Shown here: positions 22,535 to 34,768 of the stretch, piece after piece
Position numbering within the stretch: position 1 is the first letter of the stretch
Layout: every line of letters starts with the position of its first letter
From: Adiantum capillus-veneris
Lineage: Eukaryota > Streptophyta > Polypodiopsida > Polypodiales > Pteridaceae
DNA length: 64,000 bases
Direction: 5' to 3'
Assembly: GCA_014529385.2 (NCBI GenBank)
Contig: CM043967.1
Location: forward strand, 7,024,001-7,088,000
Position numbers and translations under genes: made by a program
The notes under the pieces: generated by a model
The model's database searches: none
Seen by the model: only the letters and a program-made list of their open reading frames with translations
What the model was told of the DNA's origin: nothing

Positions 22535-23123
22535 AAATAGCCAATTTTCAGGAAAAATATTGGTAAGACGGAGAAATTCGACCATAAAAATTACATGTGA
22601 GTGTATATAATGTTTTGCGGTGATGTTTTTGATTTATTATGATTTTTGGGGATTTTTTGGGTTTGATTTGCTATTTTCCTTTTAATTTTGCTAATTTTCG
22701 GCATGAAAACTTCAAAAATACAAAAAGCAGGTGAAAAACGGTGGTAATGAAAAATAATAAAAATGGGGATGATCAGTGACTATAGGAAAACCTATGGTAC
22801 GTAGGGGTGCAATTATGAGACTGGAGAAAAAAGCGTGTTCTGGCCAGGTTTTGATCGAAATGCCAAATTTCTGGTAAACAAAGCAAATGGAGTCCAAATC
22901 AAGAAATTTTTGAGCCTAAACCGCATCTCGCAAGAAGATAGGAGCACATGTCAAATTTCATGAAAAGTGGTTCAGGGACCTCCATTATAAGAAATTTTCA
23001 CCTTATTTTTAGCTCATTTTCACTATTGACTTTGTGGAGAGAGCTTCGGCCACCTAGAGCGGACGGACCTTCCAGCAGCTTCTACGATGCGCACGACTAG
23101 CTGAAGAGCTCCAGACATGAGAG

Positions 23124-24980
23124 GTAGGCTCACCACCTTGAGCTTTTCGCGCATGTTTGTCGTTTTGTCGCGAAAACTAGCGTAGGGTTCACACACAAAG
23201 CAGGCGATAGAGACCTACAAGTAGAGACGGCGACCTAATGGCTAACCCAAAAGCAACAAGATTTCATCGGCAGCTTACCCTAGCATAGGAGACCAGTATT
23301 GGATGTCCAAAGGCAGTAGAAAACCATCGGGAAAAACCCTAATTCTTAGAAACCAGCAAGAGGCCACCAAATGGAAAATCGGCGAAATGGCGACCAAATG
23401 CTACCAAAATTCATGGGTAGGAGCATCTCGACATGCTCGACAATTCTATGTGACCCACATAACCAAAAAGTGACCCGAAGCGGCACTAAACTTCAGAAAC
23501 GGCATCAGACACATAAAGTGTCAAATTGCTCTCGCGGCCAAACCGCATGTGTGTTTGCCACCAAACTTCACGAGTGGCTTTCCTAGACTATCAACAACCA
23601 AGTCCTATGGTGGTAGACCACCACAAATCATTGAAGGTATGTAAACGCAACCACGGGTGCTTCTAGAGCGACAAATTGCCAAATGAAGCTTCGATGAAGC
23701 CAAAGTCGACAAAAACCATACGGCAAGGATCCACAGGGGATCAGGAAGCTATAGAGACCAACATCAAGAAATTTCATCACCAAAAAGCACTCCAAAAGTC
23801 AGAAAACGACTCGGAGGCTCTGAAGTCCACACAGGGAGTTATTCTCTATCCATTTGACTTTTTTGTTGAAATTAGGCTTAAAAGGGACTCAGGGGGACCA
23901 AAGGCAGGCACTAGGAGCACAAACCATGAAAAAATCATCAGGAGACATCCTACGCGTAGGATGTCTCAAGGGCATTTCTGGGCACAGACTCCAACATTTT
24001 TCATCATACACATTTTCTGAATGACCTTTACATGCTATCCACCAAGTCTCATCACAATTGGACCAAAATTGACCTCATATGCATGAAAAAACGCAAAGTT
24101 AGGGCATAGAGGCAATAATGGGCCATAGACCTATCAAATCTTGTCCAAATCACATGAAACTTGCACAACACATTCACAAGCACCTCACCAACCAATCTGT
24201 GTGGTTAGAAGCAAAAATTGGTGAAGTAGACATCCTACGCGTAGGATGTCTATTTGACATTTTTGGCCTTCAGAGGATGGTTGTTCATTCCAGATCTAAT
24301 CACCTCATCATCAAGAGCTCATATATCAATTTTGAATCCATTCTAATCATTTTTGACCCTCAACACCTTCAAGATACACTTTTTGAGCCCAAAAACACTA
24401 CACAGGCTCTTACAAGTATCAATCTTTGTCCAAATCCAAATCTAAGAGCATATCCATGTTCCATAGGCCAAGGACTACCCACAGAACAAATCTCATGTCA
24501 TTTTCATGAAAAAGACATCCTACGCGTAGGATGTCTCCATCATAATTTAGGCCTTCTGTGCAAAGATTGACATCATGGGAGCCAATATCATGGTGCAAAG
24601 AGCCCATATACCAATTTTCAACCCATTTGGACATCAATTACTACTTGTTATGGACTTTCTACCCAATTTGTGACCTAAAGCCTGAATCGGCCCAGAAATC
24701 CACTTTTTGATATCCAAATCCATATCCAAGCACATAGCCATGTTCCATGAGCCATGCACTACCAGCATGCCAAGTATGAACCAATTCTGATGAAAAAGAC
24801 ATCCTATGCGTAGGATGTCTAAATGGAAAATTTTGGCCAGATTTGCACTGTGAGCACATGCACAGTTTCACAAGTTCCTTTTAAGCTTTATTTTCAATTT
24901 TCAAGTCATTTGGATAGTTAAAACTCAATTTCTTAGCTAATATGGAAAAAATGCTAACTTCGGACTACTGAGTGCAACAG
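23124..24980 (+). other. Candidate leader intron before ORF3 in B1
   Basis: GAGAG|GTAGGC is the donor. TGCTAACT (branch-like) and CAACAG|G lie 6 bp before the ORF3 ATG. B2 has the same sites (40293-42115). The donor is weak and the acceptor lacks a long pyrimidine tract. The palindromes would fall inside the intron. Confidence 0.3.
23943..24820. repeat. Array of four 24-bp palindromes, B1 spacer
   Basis: Sites at 23943-23966, 24228-24251, 24513-24536 and 24797-24820. The first three are perfect and the fourth has one C-to-T change at the centre. Start-to-start spacing is 285, 285 and 284 bp. The DNA between them is a diverged tandem repeat sharing AGAGC-CATATA-CAATTTT, TTTTTGA, CATGTTCCA and CAAATCT-A blocks. 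The last site ends 166 bp before the ORF3 ATG. Confidence 0.95.
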
Positions 24981-24985
24981 GATCT

Positions 24986-27900
24986 ATGGCAGTCGCGAAG
25001 TCACCGGCAAAGAAGAAAAGAATGACCATCAAGGATTACCTAGAAGAAGTGGAGCCCTTCATCATACCAGAAGGAACACTAAAGCCCACCAGAACATGGA
25101 TCCAAGAAGATCTGTTAGAGTCCAACGAACTAAAGATCTAACAAGAAATATTTAAAGACACTGAAGGCAATGTGATTGAGCTACCAATGCTGCCGCGAGA
25201 ACTCAATGAGTTCGTAAGAAGCAAGATGGCCGGGTACTTGGAGAAGATTGATCTCCACAACTACTTTGAAGCAGTCTCGACAGGGGTGGACATAAAGAGA
25301 GTTTGGGAGTTTGTGACAACCATCAAAGAAGATGGAGTGGCCAAAGTAACAGATCTACAAGGCAGGGCAGAAACAGAAATAATCATCACTGAGCAGGTTG
25401 TAGCAGATGCACTAGACCTCTCCAACAAGGGGGATAGGGTAACTAAAAGAAGGGATGAGGTCAAGGTGTACAATGAGAAGAAAGGAAACTACACCTTTGA
25501 AGATATTGCCAACCCAAGAGTGGCAATCATGAGCCAGTTGTACAACCAATACTTCCACATGTGTACGAAGAGGCCTCAAAAGTACAGAATGCCGCCAGGT
25601 GCAATTGCCACGACATTCACTTGGGCAATGACGAAGGGCACCCCAAAGATAATCAATTATGCAGCGTATATACATGACAACCTAGTAAAGATGGGTAACA
25701 AGAAGCCAACATATATTGTGCCATGAGAACTAATCACTAAGGTGATTTATGGGGCACTACACGCAAAAGGAAGATGGCCTGACCCCCCGTCTCAGAACGA
25801 CTGGCTGAGGCTAAAAGAAGACAAAGAGAACGAGCCACAAAGAGCACTAAGGGTTGCCACAAGACTGAAAAGACGGCTAGAGACGGTCCTAGAAGAGAAG
25901 CCCGAGCAAAAGAAGGGGAAGAAAGAGTTTTCCCAAGTGCCGGTGAAAGAAACAAAGTCACAAAAAGCGGCAAGATTAGAGAGGCTGATGGAGAGCTTCA
26001 GAGCAGAGAGATCCCTTAAAGGTGATTTAAGTGAACTCTGGAAGCCTTCTCTATAAGCTATGTCGGGATCATCCCGAAGAGTGCAAAGGGACAGATTCGA
26101 GGATTATATCAAGAATTTGGAGATTCTTGATGCCGCATCAGAGAATATACCACATGTACCTTTCACAGAGGAGGAAGTGGAGCAATTACAGCAGAAACTG
26201 ATAGATGAGCAAGAGAGCCAAGAGAGAGAAAGAAAAACTAAAGCAGACAGAGATTTAAAGGGAAAGCCTACATCTCTACCGGCCAGCCCTAAACCCAACC
26301 CACCGCCCTCACCACCTCCTCACAGCCCTCCAGAAGAAGATAAAGAGGCTGAAGACAAACCAGAAGAACGGGAAGAGGCTAAGCAAGAGCAGAGCCAGGA
26401 GCCGAAGCCAAAAGAAGAGGCTAAGCCTCGAAGTGAGCAACAAGAGTCGGATGATTCATATCACACATTTTTGGACCTGCTAGCTGCAGGGTACACAAAA
26501 GAAGAGGCTCTCACAGTCGTATGCGACTTGGCAAGCACAGGGCCTAAAGAACAAATACAAGGCATCCGCTTAATAGAACTAAAAGAAATGGCCACAGATA
26601 CAGTGGACCTGCACCCGCCCTCCGATGATTAGGATGTGGTGATGACGAAGTTAACCGGGTTGAGAGCGCAGTCCATGGCTTCAGAAAGTGAGATGGCGGC
26701 TCTCAAGGCCACTGAAGTGAAGATTAAGATGGAAATAGACACTTTACAAGGATAAAGCCAAAGGCAGAAAGAGAGAGAGAAGCGGAGCTACATGCTAGCC
26801 TAGCAAGGGCACTGCAATGATGCCAGGCAATGGAGGAAGAAAATCAAGTAGCAGCAAAAAGAATGTAAGGAGTTAAAGAGGAATGTCAGCAGCTCAGCAG
26901 CAAAAAGAATGCAAGGAGTTGAAGAGGAATGTCAGCAGCTCAGCAAATCACTGATAGATGCTGAGAGGGAAAGAGATAACCTGACCCTACAGCTGGCGGA
27001 AGAGTCTACAGAAGTTGAAGCCATGAGAAACGCCAAAGAAAAGGCGGAGATAGAACAAGAAGCCAGCCAGGAGAGGTCCTTGAGCTCAAGGACTAGCTCA
27101 AAGTGAAAGATCAAACCATCCATAGGCTGCGAGCATCCCCTGCCAGAGTCCGAGCTACTAGCTCGACTCACATCACTACGGAAAGTCAACTCTATGAAGA
27201 CAGATGCAAGAACTTCAGAAGGAGCTGACTCTAGAGAAAAAGCAAAGATTGATGATGGTAGAAGGGTCTATTGTCATGCAAACAAGAATGGAAGAAGACC
27301 AAAAAGCCCTGTAAGAGGAAGTAGAAAGTATAAAAAGAAAGCTCGAGGAGGCGGAGAGGGTAAACGCCAAATTAAATGACCTCCTCGTGAATATGGGCGA
27401 AGAAGCTGAATCAGGAAAACAAAAACTCCTAAAGCAGATTGAGGAGCTGAAAGGACAGCAAGTAGGAGAGCAAGAGGGCACAGGGCCAGCGGCCAATGAA
27501 GGTATTGATTTAGAGAATGTGGCAGATCCGGTGGACACAACTATGCAAGAGGAAATCTTAGAAGGATCCTCTCAAGAGCCACATGATCTAACACAGGAAG
27601 AGGAAGAAAAGTTGCGTAAAGCAATAGAGGTGGAGATCAGAGAGACAACAAAGGAAGCCTTGGAGTGGGAGCAGAGGGTTTTCAAGTCCATGACCATCCA
27701 GAAGATTGACGCCAGCAACCTCAGGCGCGAATGGCTTCAACCCTCTCTCCCATATCCATTGCTGAAATATGAAGCAACCACCATCAATAAGCGGATAAGA
27801 GAAGAGCCGACCGTACCACTTTACAACGCAGATACCTCCCAACCAGAAGGGGTCAGGCTAATTGTTGACTCTCAGCCAAAATGGAGGAAGGCCTAGCTCA

Positions 27901-28465
27901 CAAAGTACCCACAATACTTAATCCACTTGGTAGAGGCACCGAAAAACATCAGAGACAACCTCAGCTTTTGTCCTCTACCAAGGATCAGGACGTGGAAAGC
28001 CTAGGAGATCTTGCAAAGGAGCCAACCCACTTGGCTGAATTACCCTAAGCTGCCGGGCTTAAGGCAGGTGAGAGAATAAGTGTCCAATACATGGTGAAAA
28101 CCCTAACGGGTGCCATCAAATTGTTCACTTGCTCACCTGACCTTATGTGCATCATGATGAAGAAAATCTGCAAAACACTTTTAGCAGTATTTGAAACATT
28201 CAAGCCAGGCCATGTGACAGACAACATCTTTTTCTTCCAAGATACTTACAGATGCGCCTATGATCTATCTGGTCAGCCTTCCAAGGAGGTGATACATGCG
28301 CTGTATCAAAGGATAATGTTTCTACCATCCTATCACCTCCAAGCCTTTGAAGAAACGTTCTACACATGCTTCTTCACAATAAACACAGATATTTTTGGCC
28401 CAATAATGATGAACCTGCATGCAAGATACGAATCACTAATCAAGATGCGTGAAACAATACGATAA
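24986..28465 (+). pseudogene. ORF3 of B1, extra coding region of unknown function
   Basis: An ATG at 24986 opens a frame of about 1160 codons, broken by stops (25139, 25724, 26054, 26630, 26756) and frameshifts after 26760. Seen in order: a basic start (AKSPAKKKR); a globular region to about 25800 with VWEFVTTIKEDG, QLYNQYFHMC and NYAAYIHDNL motifs, reminiscent of the plant transposon protein or mobile domain seen in other retroelement ORFs; a Pro/Glu-rich linker (26270-26460); a long coiled coil (26640-27420); and a conserved C-terminus (27640-28465) with PLLKYEA and YQRIMFLPSYHLQAF. No signal peptide or membrane span is evident, so it is not a clear envelope protein. B2 retains the same protein, split by an inversion. 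Confidence 0.75.
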
Positions 28466-28503
28466 AGAAGCGGATCAGTGGCCATGTTAGGGATGACATG
28501 AGC

Positions 28504-28517
28504 AAGGAGGGGGGGAG
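28504..28517 (+). promoter_or_regulatory. Polypurine tract of B1
   Basis: AAGGAGGGGGGGAG lies directly before the LTR start TGTTAGAAGC and primes plus-strand DNA synthesis. The B2 equivalent is AAGGAGGGAGGGAG on the minus strand (32428-32441). Confidence 0.85.
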
Positions 28518-29451
28518 TGTTAGAAGCTGGACACACCCCACGGAGACTAACTACTCGGAGGATTATCATTTTTTGTAATTATTCATTTATTGAGGAAACC
28601 TGATTTTTCACCTTGTAAATATTGGGACTTACAGAAGTTTCTAGATTGTATCCCAGTTTTGCTAGATAGATGGAGTAGTTGGTTGATTTTGGAACTTTAG
28701 GGTTCGAGAATTGTAAGGTATGTATACCATTTTTTGACCTTAATGAAGAACCTTTTGTCATTTTTAAAAAACAAGTTTTGAAGTCTGTGAGTGAGCGTAC
28801 TATGTACGAGAGAGGGTGTGAGCTTCATCTTGACACTACATGTGCACCGGTGGTCAGAATGGAGTGCGGAGAAGTGCAGCGTGTTGCCCCCGACGAGAGC
28901 TACGCGTTGATACCTACATTGCGTGCGTACGGTCCGGTTTTGTGAGCTCCTTCTACGAGCTTCATCTGGTGATTGGGTGAGCATACGTTGTCCGATTTTG
29001 CATTGCAGCATATCCACGCGTTCACAATGAGTAGAACTACACATTAGGCACTTTAGATTTCGAAAACGAAGACCTGCAAATTTCGGCTAGCATCCTACGT
29101 GATTTTGCACCGGGTGTTTTGGGTTGGGGTTTTGGTTCATAGACCTTAGGGAGAGCGACCTATTGGTGTTAGTAGGGTCTCCTTCAAGTTCTATGGTGTT
29201 TCGAGATTGTTTGATGGGTGTTCGGCTCTAGAAAAGCGTTGTAGGAAGTTTCCTCTTATACACTCTTGAAGGCTGTGACTTGGACAATTGGTAGAGACCT
29301 CTGTAGGAATTAGTTAGGAGTCGGTCGAGTGTAGGTTGACACCTTATGCTTGCTTCCACGTGCCTGCGGGTCGAGCTTCGTGCTTAGCTGACATTATATG
29401 TTAGGTGAGTTCTCACTGTGCTGACGTCCGTCGCGGCGTATCCGTCCAACA
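28518..29451 (+). repeat. 3' LTR of B1 (934 bp)
   Basis: Begins TGTTAGAAGCTGG and ends CCGTCCAACA (TG...CA). It matches the B2 LTRs at 31603-32427 and 63275-64000 in reverse orientation. It contains CATCCTACG at about 29091-29099, part of the palindrome half-site. The 5' partner is missing, so no target duplication can be tested. The bases after it are AGCTA. Confidence 0.92.
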
Positions 29452-31602
29452 AGCTACCATTCCTATGGAGTTCCTGTACTACTCTCTAGACATTGTAATC
29501 AAAGTTCACAGGTCATTTTGAAACTAGTTTGATCATAGAAAACTATGTCAAGCTCCTTAATAATTTTCTATATCATAATGGACATCCTCTGAGCTTCTAG
29601 CATCCTCCTATCCATTCGCCCATTTTAACAAGGGACTTTTGAATCGCATCTCAGGATCCCTTTTATGTTATTTTGTTTGTGGATAAATACGTCAAAATTT
29701 TCTCTCTCTATGCTAGAGAATGAAAATTACTCGTGTAGCATTAAATTCTCATTTTAATCACTTTAAAACAACTTAAAGTGATCTAAATGAAAAATTTTAA
29801 TTTCTTGAGTAATTTATACTCATCAATATTTAAAATTGATGGCATTACCTTGCCCTTACATCATAGTTATACATTCATAGTTGTCCACGACTGTGAACGT
29901 ATAAAGAAAAAGATGACATATTGCATTGTATCCACTTAGTTTACTAAACACCATTCCAAAATAGTTTTTTACTCTATTTGGTGCTTGAGAGAACGTAGAT
30001 GATGCGAGCATGTTATCTAAACTAATAACTATACATCATTCCACAATAGTATGCAACATTATTTGTTGCTTGAGAAGTAAAGACTTTCCGCAAGAGTATA
30101 AAACATTATTTGCACACAAATACCATTATACTGAATGAAGACAAAAAAATATGAAAGAGACAAAAATTTCACTTCCTTAAACACAATTATACATCGATGT
30201 CTTGCTTTTAACCCAGCTTGTGTATATTGTTATAATCCTCAATTAAGGAGAGAGAATCCTTAAGTTGGGGTTCCATCATCCATTTTGCATTATCAAAAGA
30301 ATAGCTTTTAAACTTAACTAAATACTTACACAAAATTCTACCGCTGCAAAGGAGGTATCTTCATGTCGCAACATGACTTTTGGTTGGAGTATTTCATCTA
30401 CTTTGTCAAATTCAGGAGATCTTCATGGATGGTTTTGTAGGAGGGATTCCCTTATGCAAATTTAATAAGCTAGCATGGAAGGCATTATGTATTTTCCAAT
30501 GGGATGGAAGGATAAAATTATAATCAATATCCTTAATTTTGCCCTAAATCTAAAAATGGACCATAATAATGACGAGCTCGCTTTGTATATAATTTTTCAT
30601 GTCTACTTTTCTCACCTTGCCAGTTCTTATTGGTAATGTGTTGCAATACAGCCTTTGGACACTTGAGAAAAACCCAATCATCATCCTTGAATCTGAGTAC
30701 ACAACGGTGCTTAGCTGTAACTAGATGTTGTTTTTGCTGAAAGTAACTTATGGCATCCTTAACATTTTGAAATGTAATTTACAAATCATGCACATAGTCA
30801 TCTCATCAACAAAGATCTTGTGATGTGTTCTTAAGGTGAGAGGAACCTTTGATCTTCCTTCAACAGCTTCAAATTGAAGTATGCATTGCATTGTTGTGTA
30901 CATATTCTGCAAGTGGTAGATACTTCTTGCATCAATTTCTTTGGTCTAATTCATTGACATAGTTGTTAAGTAGATCCAAACCAATGGAGGTAACAATTTC
31001 ACTCTGGCCATCCATCTATGGTTGATAAGCAAATGAAAAGTTTAACTTTGTACCTAGATTTTTAAACAATCTTCTCCACAAGAGACTTGTCATATGCGAG
31101 TCTCCATCAAAGACAATTAATTTTAGAAAGCCATGATCCTTGAAGATATGAAAGATAAATAATTTAGCCATATGATGAGGTTTGATGGTATTTTTGACAA
31201 GTATTAATGTGCTTATTTTCTAAATTTTTCTACTTTGTCCAAATATGTCTCCCTTGAAATAAAATCCATAGTTATACCCTCCCATGGAGCTTGGACGATT
31301 GTAATAGTAGATTTGGTTGCTTATCTCTATTGTATTTCACTTTTTGGCACATCATACATTGTGTAACATAAGCATGAATATTCTTTTTCATTGATGGCCA
31401 ATAGAAATATGTCTTTATAGCATGAGTGGTAGCTACTATTCCTCGACATATTGCATAAGGAGGAGCATGTGATTCTTGCATTACTTTTTCACTCAAAGTT
31501 GTGTAACACATATTCTATTTTCATAGAGAAAAAATCCATTGTTTAGTGTGAATGGACCTTGTGCTCGTCCATTGGTACATCATTAACTTTTGGTCTATAA
31601 GG
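29452..31602 (-). pseudogene. pol: Chromovirus E remnant: integrase to chromodomain and LTR start
   Basis: Read on the minus strand from 31602: an integrase H2C2 module (ESHAPPYA ... YFYWPSMKKNIHAYV, CMMCQK) at 31330-31480, core remnant TMDFIS (about 31255), RSKVPLTLRTHHKIF (about 30840), LPSHWKIHNAFHASLLNLHKG (about 30450-30510) and a chromodomain-like YLVKFKSYSFDNAKWM (about 30260-30310). A purine tract (about 29850) and an LTR-like start follow. It is heavily decayed and related to A and D. B1 and B2 abut both sides, so it may be their old insertion target. Confidence 0.7.
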
Positions 31603-32427
31603 CATAGGGTGTCAACTTACACTCGATCGACTCTTGACTAATTCCTACAGAGGTCTCTACCCAATGTCTACGCTACAGCCTTCAGGAGGGCATAAGAAGA
31701 GGTTTCCTACAACGCTTTCTAGAGCCAAATAACCATCAAACAGTCTCGAAACACCACAGAAGTTGAAGCAGACCCTACTAACACCATTAGGTTGCTCTCC
31801 CTAAGGTCTATGAACCAAAATTTCAACCCTAAACACCTGGTGCAAAATCACGTAGGATGTCTGGCCGAAATTTGTAGGTCGTCGTTTCCAAAAACTAAAG
31901 TGCCTAATGTGTAGCTCTACTCAATGCAAATGCATGGATGTGCTGAAATGCGAAAACGGATAACGTATGCTCATCGAATCACCAGATGAATCTCGTAGGT
32001 CGAACTCGCAAAACCGGACCATACGCCCGCAATGTTGGTATCGGCACGTAGCTCTCGTCGGGGGCAACACGTTGCACTTCTCCGCACTCGATTCCGATCA
32101 CCGATGCACGCGTAGTGTCAAGATAAAGCTCCCACTCTCTCTTGTACACAGTACGCTCACCCACAGACTTAACTTTTCTTAAAATGACAAAGGTTTTTCA
32201 TTAAGGTCAAAAAGTGGTATAAATACCTTACAATTCTCAAACCCTAATGTTCCAAATTTAACCATCTACTCAATCTAAATGTCAAAAATGGGATACAATT
32301 TGGAAACTTCTATAAGCCCCAATAATTACAAAGATGAAAAGTCGGGTTTTCTCAATAAATGAATAATTACAAAAAATAATCTTCCGTCGAGCAGTCATTT
32401 TCTGTAGGGTGTGTCCAGCCTCTAACA
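31603..32427 (-). repeat. 3' LTR of B2, outer end truncated
   Basis: Minus-strand LTR starting TGTTAGAGGCTGG at 32427. Compared with 63275-64000 it lacks about the last 115 bp, including the terminal CCAACA. It directly abuts remnant E. A complete palindrome half-site (CGTAGGATGTCT) is at 31851-31862. The polypurine tract is at 32428-32441. Confidence 0.88.
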
Positions 32428-32479
32428 CTCCCTCCCTCCTTGTTCATGTCGTCCCCGACATGGCTGTTGAGCTGCTTCT

Positions 32480-34694
32480 TTAGTGTAGGCTTGCTCGCAT
32501 CTTCAAAAGAGACTCATACCTCTCATGTTGAGCTAGTAGCGTCGGGCCAAATATATCTGTGCTGATTGTGAGGAAGCCGGTGTAGAAGGCTTCTTCAAAG
32601 GCCTGGAGGTGATTACAAAGGTAAAAACATGATCCTTTGATACAATGCATGTATCACCTCGTGGGATGGCTGACCAGACAGATAATATGCACATCTGTAT
32701 GTATCTGAAAGAAGAAGATACTGTCTGTCGCCTGGACTGGTTTGAAGGTCTCGAAGACTGCCAAAAGTGTTTTACAAATCTTTCTCATCATGATGCAAGA
32801 TAGGTCAGGCGAGCCAGTGAACAATTTGATGGCACCCGTTAGGGTTTTCACCATGTATTGCTCACTTATTCTCTCACCTGCCTTCGAGCCTGGCAGCTTC
32901 GGGTAATTTAGCCAAGTAGGTTGGCTTCTCTGCAGTAGCTCGTAGGCTTTCCACGTCCTCATCCTTGGTAGAGGGCAAAAACTTAGGTTATCCCTTATCA
33001 CTTTAGGCGCCTCTACCAAATGGATTAGATACCGAGGATACTTTGTCAGCCATGCCTTTCTCCACCTGGGCTGAAGTCGACTATTAACTTGACCCCTTCA
33101 AGTTTGGAGATGTATGCCTTGTACATTGGCACTGTGGCTCCTCTCTGATCCGCTTGCGGATTGTGGCAGCTTCGTATTTTAGCAGAGGATATGGGAGAGA
33201 GGTTTGTAGCCATTCACGCCGAAGGTTGCTGGCATCTATCTTCTGAATAGTCATTGATTTAAAGACCCTCTACTCCCACTCCAAAGCTTCTTTGGCTATG
33301 TCTCTGACTGCTGCTTCTATGGCCTTTCGCAGCCTCTCTTCTTCTTCTTGTGTCAGATCTTGTGTCTCTTGCGAGGGTCCTACAAGGATTTCCTCTTGCA
33401 TGGTGGTGTCCATCGGATCTGCCACATTCTCTATGTCTATTCCCTCCATAGTTGCTGGCCCAGTGCTAAATTGCTGCTCTTCTGTTTGGTGTTGCTGGCC
33501 TCTTAGCTCTTCTATCTGTTTTTGAAATGTTTATTTTTCCTCTTCTGCTTGCTCTCCCATGTTTACGAGGAGGTCGTTTAGATCGGCATTTATCTTTTCC
33601 ACCTCTTCGAGCTTTCTCTTGATGGTTTCTAGCTCATTCTGCATTGCTTTGTGCTCTTCTTCCATGCGGGTTTGCATGACCGCTGACCCGTCGGCCATCA
33701 TCAACTTCTGCTTTTTCTCTAAGGTTAACTCCTCTTGGAGCTCTTTCATTTGTTCTTCATAAAGCTCCGTCTCTGAAGTGGTGTGAGTCGAGCTAGCAGC
33801 TCTGACTCTGGCAGGAGATGCCCATAGCCGTTGGATGGTTTGATCTTTGACTTTAATCTAGTCTTTTAGCTCGATGACCTCATCCTGGTTAGCTTCTTGC
33901 TCTATCTCTGCCTTCTCTTTGGCATTCCTCATGGATTCCACTTCCTTGGATTCTTCAGCAAGTTGTAGGGTTAGGTTGTCCCTTTCCCTTTCTGCATCTG
34001 TCAATGACTTGATGAGTTTTCTGTATTCTTCTTCAGCTCTTTGAAGTCTTTGATCTGCTGCCTGATTTTCTCGTTCCATCTCCTGGCATCTTTGCAATGC
34101 CGTGGCCAGACTGGCTTGCAGCTCTGCTTGCTTCTCTATATGCCCTTGGCTTTGTTTTTGTAGAGTGTCGACTTCAAATTTGATAAGAATTTCAATGTTT
34201 TTGAGATTAGAAATCTTGCTTTTCGTCGCCAATGATTTTTCCCTGAGCTCGGTTAGCTTGTGCATCACCATGTCCCAGTCATTGGTAGGTGGCTGTAGGT
34301 CCACTGTATCAATGGACATCTCTTTTAGTTCCACTAACCACTGGCTCGGCTTCTGTTCCTTGGGCCTTGTGCTTGGCAGCTCAAATGCCACAGTGGCTGC
34401 CTCTTCTCTTGAATATCTAGCCGCTAGTAGATCAAGGAATGTTATGAAATTCCTTTCTTCTGGATCTACCTTTTCCTCCTTCTGTTCATCATTCCTTTCT
34501 TCTGGATCTACCTTTTCCTCTTTCTGTTCATCATCTTCTTTCTGCTCTTGGCTCTTTCTTTGCTTAGAATCTTCATGTTCCTCCTCCTTTTGTTGGGTTT
34601 GAGGTGGGCTAAGAGGAGGCGGTGATGGCGGTGGGCTGGGCTCCGGTCTTGGTGGTGGAGTTGCTGGCTTCTTCTTGAAGTCCCTATCCGCCTT

Positions 34695-34768
<74 letters not shown>

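Larger units (their letters stand above)
22161..24985 (+). other. Long pol-ORF3 spacer of B1
   Basis: Non-coding region conserved with B2 (39341-42120). In order it holds a second polypurine tract (22332-22345), a possible TATA element (about 22524), a candidate donor site (23124), four palindromes (23943-24820) and a candidate branch and acceptor site (about 24955-24980). It would be the 5' leader of any ORF3 subgenomic transcript. Confidence 0.7.
12112..29451 (+). mobile_element. B1: 5'-truncated long Ty3/gypsy element of family B
   Basis: Order on the plus strand: leader remnant, gag, protease, RT, RNase H, integrase, second protease-like domain, spacer with palindromes, ORF3, polypurine tract and 3' LTR. 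Homology to the second copy (B2) begins near 12112. The 5' LTR, the primer site and about 1.1 kb of leader are missing, the latter by a deletion joining at about 12240. RT motifs without a chromodomain, together with the tRNA-Asp primer site seen in B2, point to the plant non-chromovirus (Athila/Tat-like) side of Ty3/gypsy, but no additional archaeal-type RNase H is seen. With its ORF3 the family exceeds 18 kb. All genes in this copy are broken. Confidence 0.9.

Noticed and set aside
23943-24820. Regularly spaced identical repeats that could suggest a CRISPR array
   Set aside because: The spacing is 285 bp, the intervals are themselves a diverged tandem repeat, and the context is a plant retrotransposon. 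Not CRISPR.
24986-28465. Envelope protein
   Set aside because: No signal peptide, transmembrane segment, Cys-rich ectodomain or cleavage site. The coiled coil alone does not support an envelope.
28697-29044. Minus-strand 115-codon frame and related frames at 31967-32182 and 63738-63953
   Set aside because: All lie in the B LTR and read different strands of the same repeat. Shadows.
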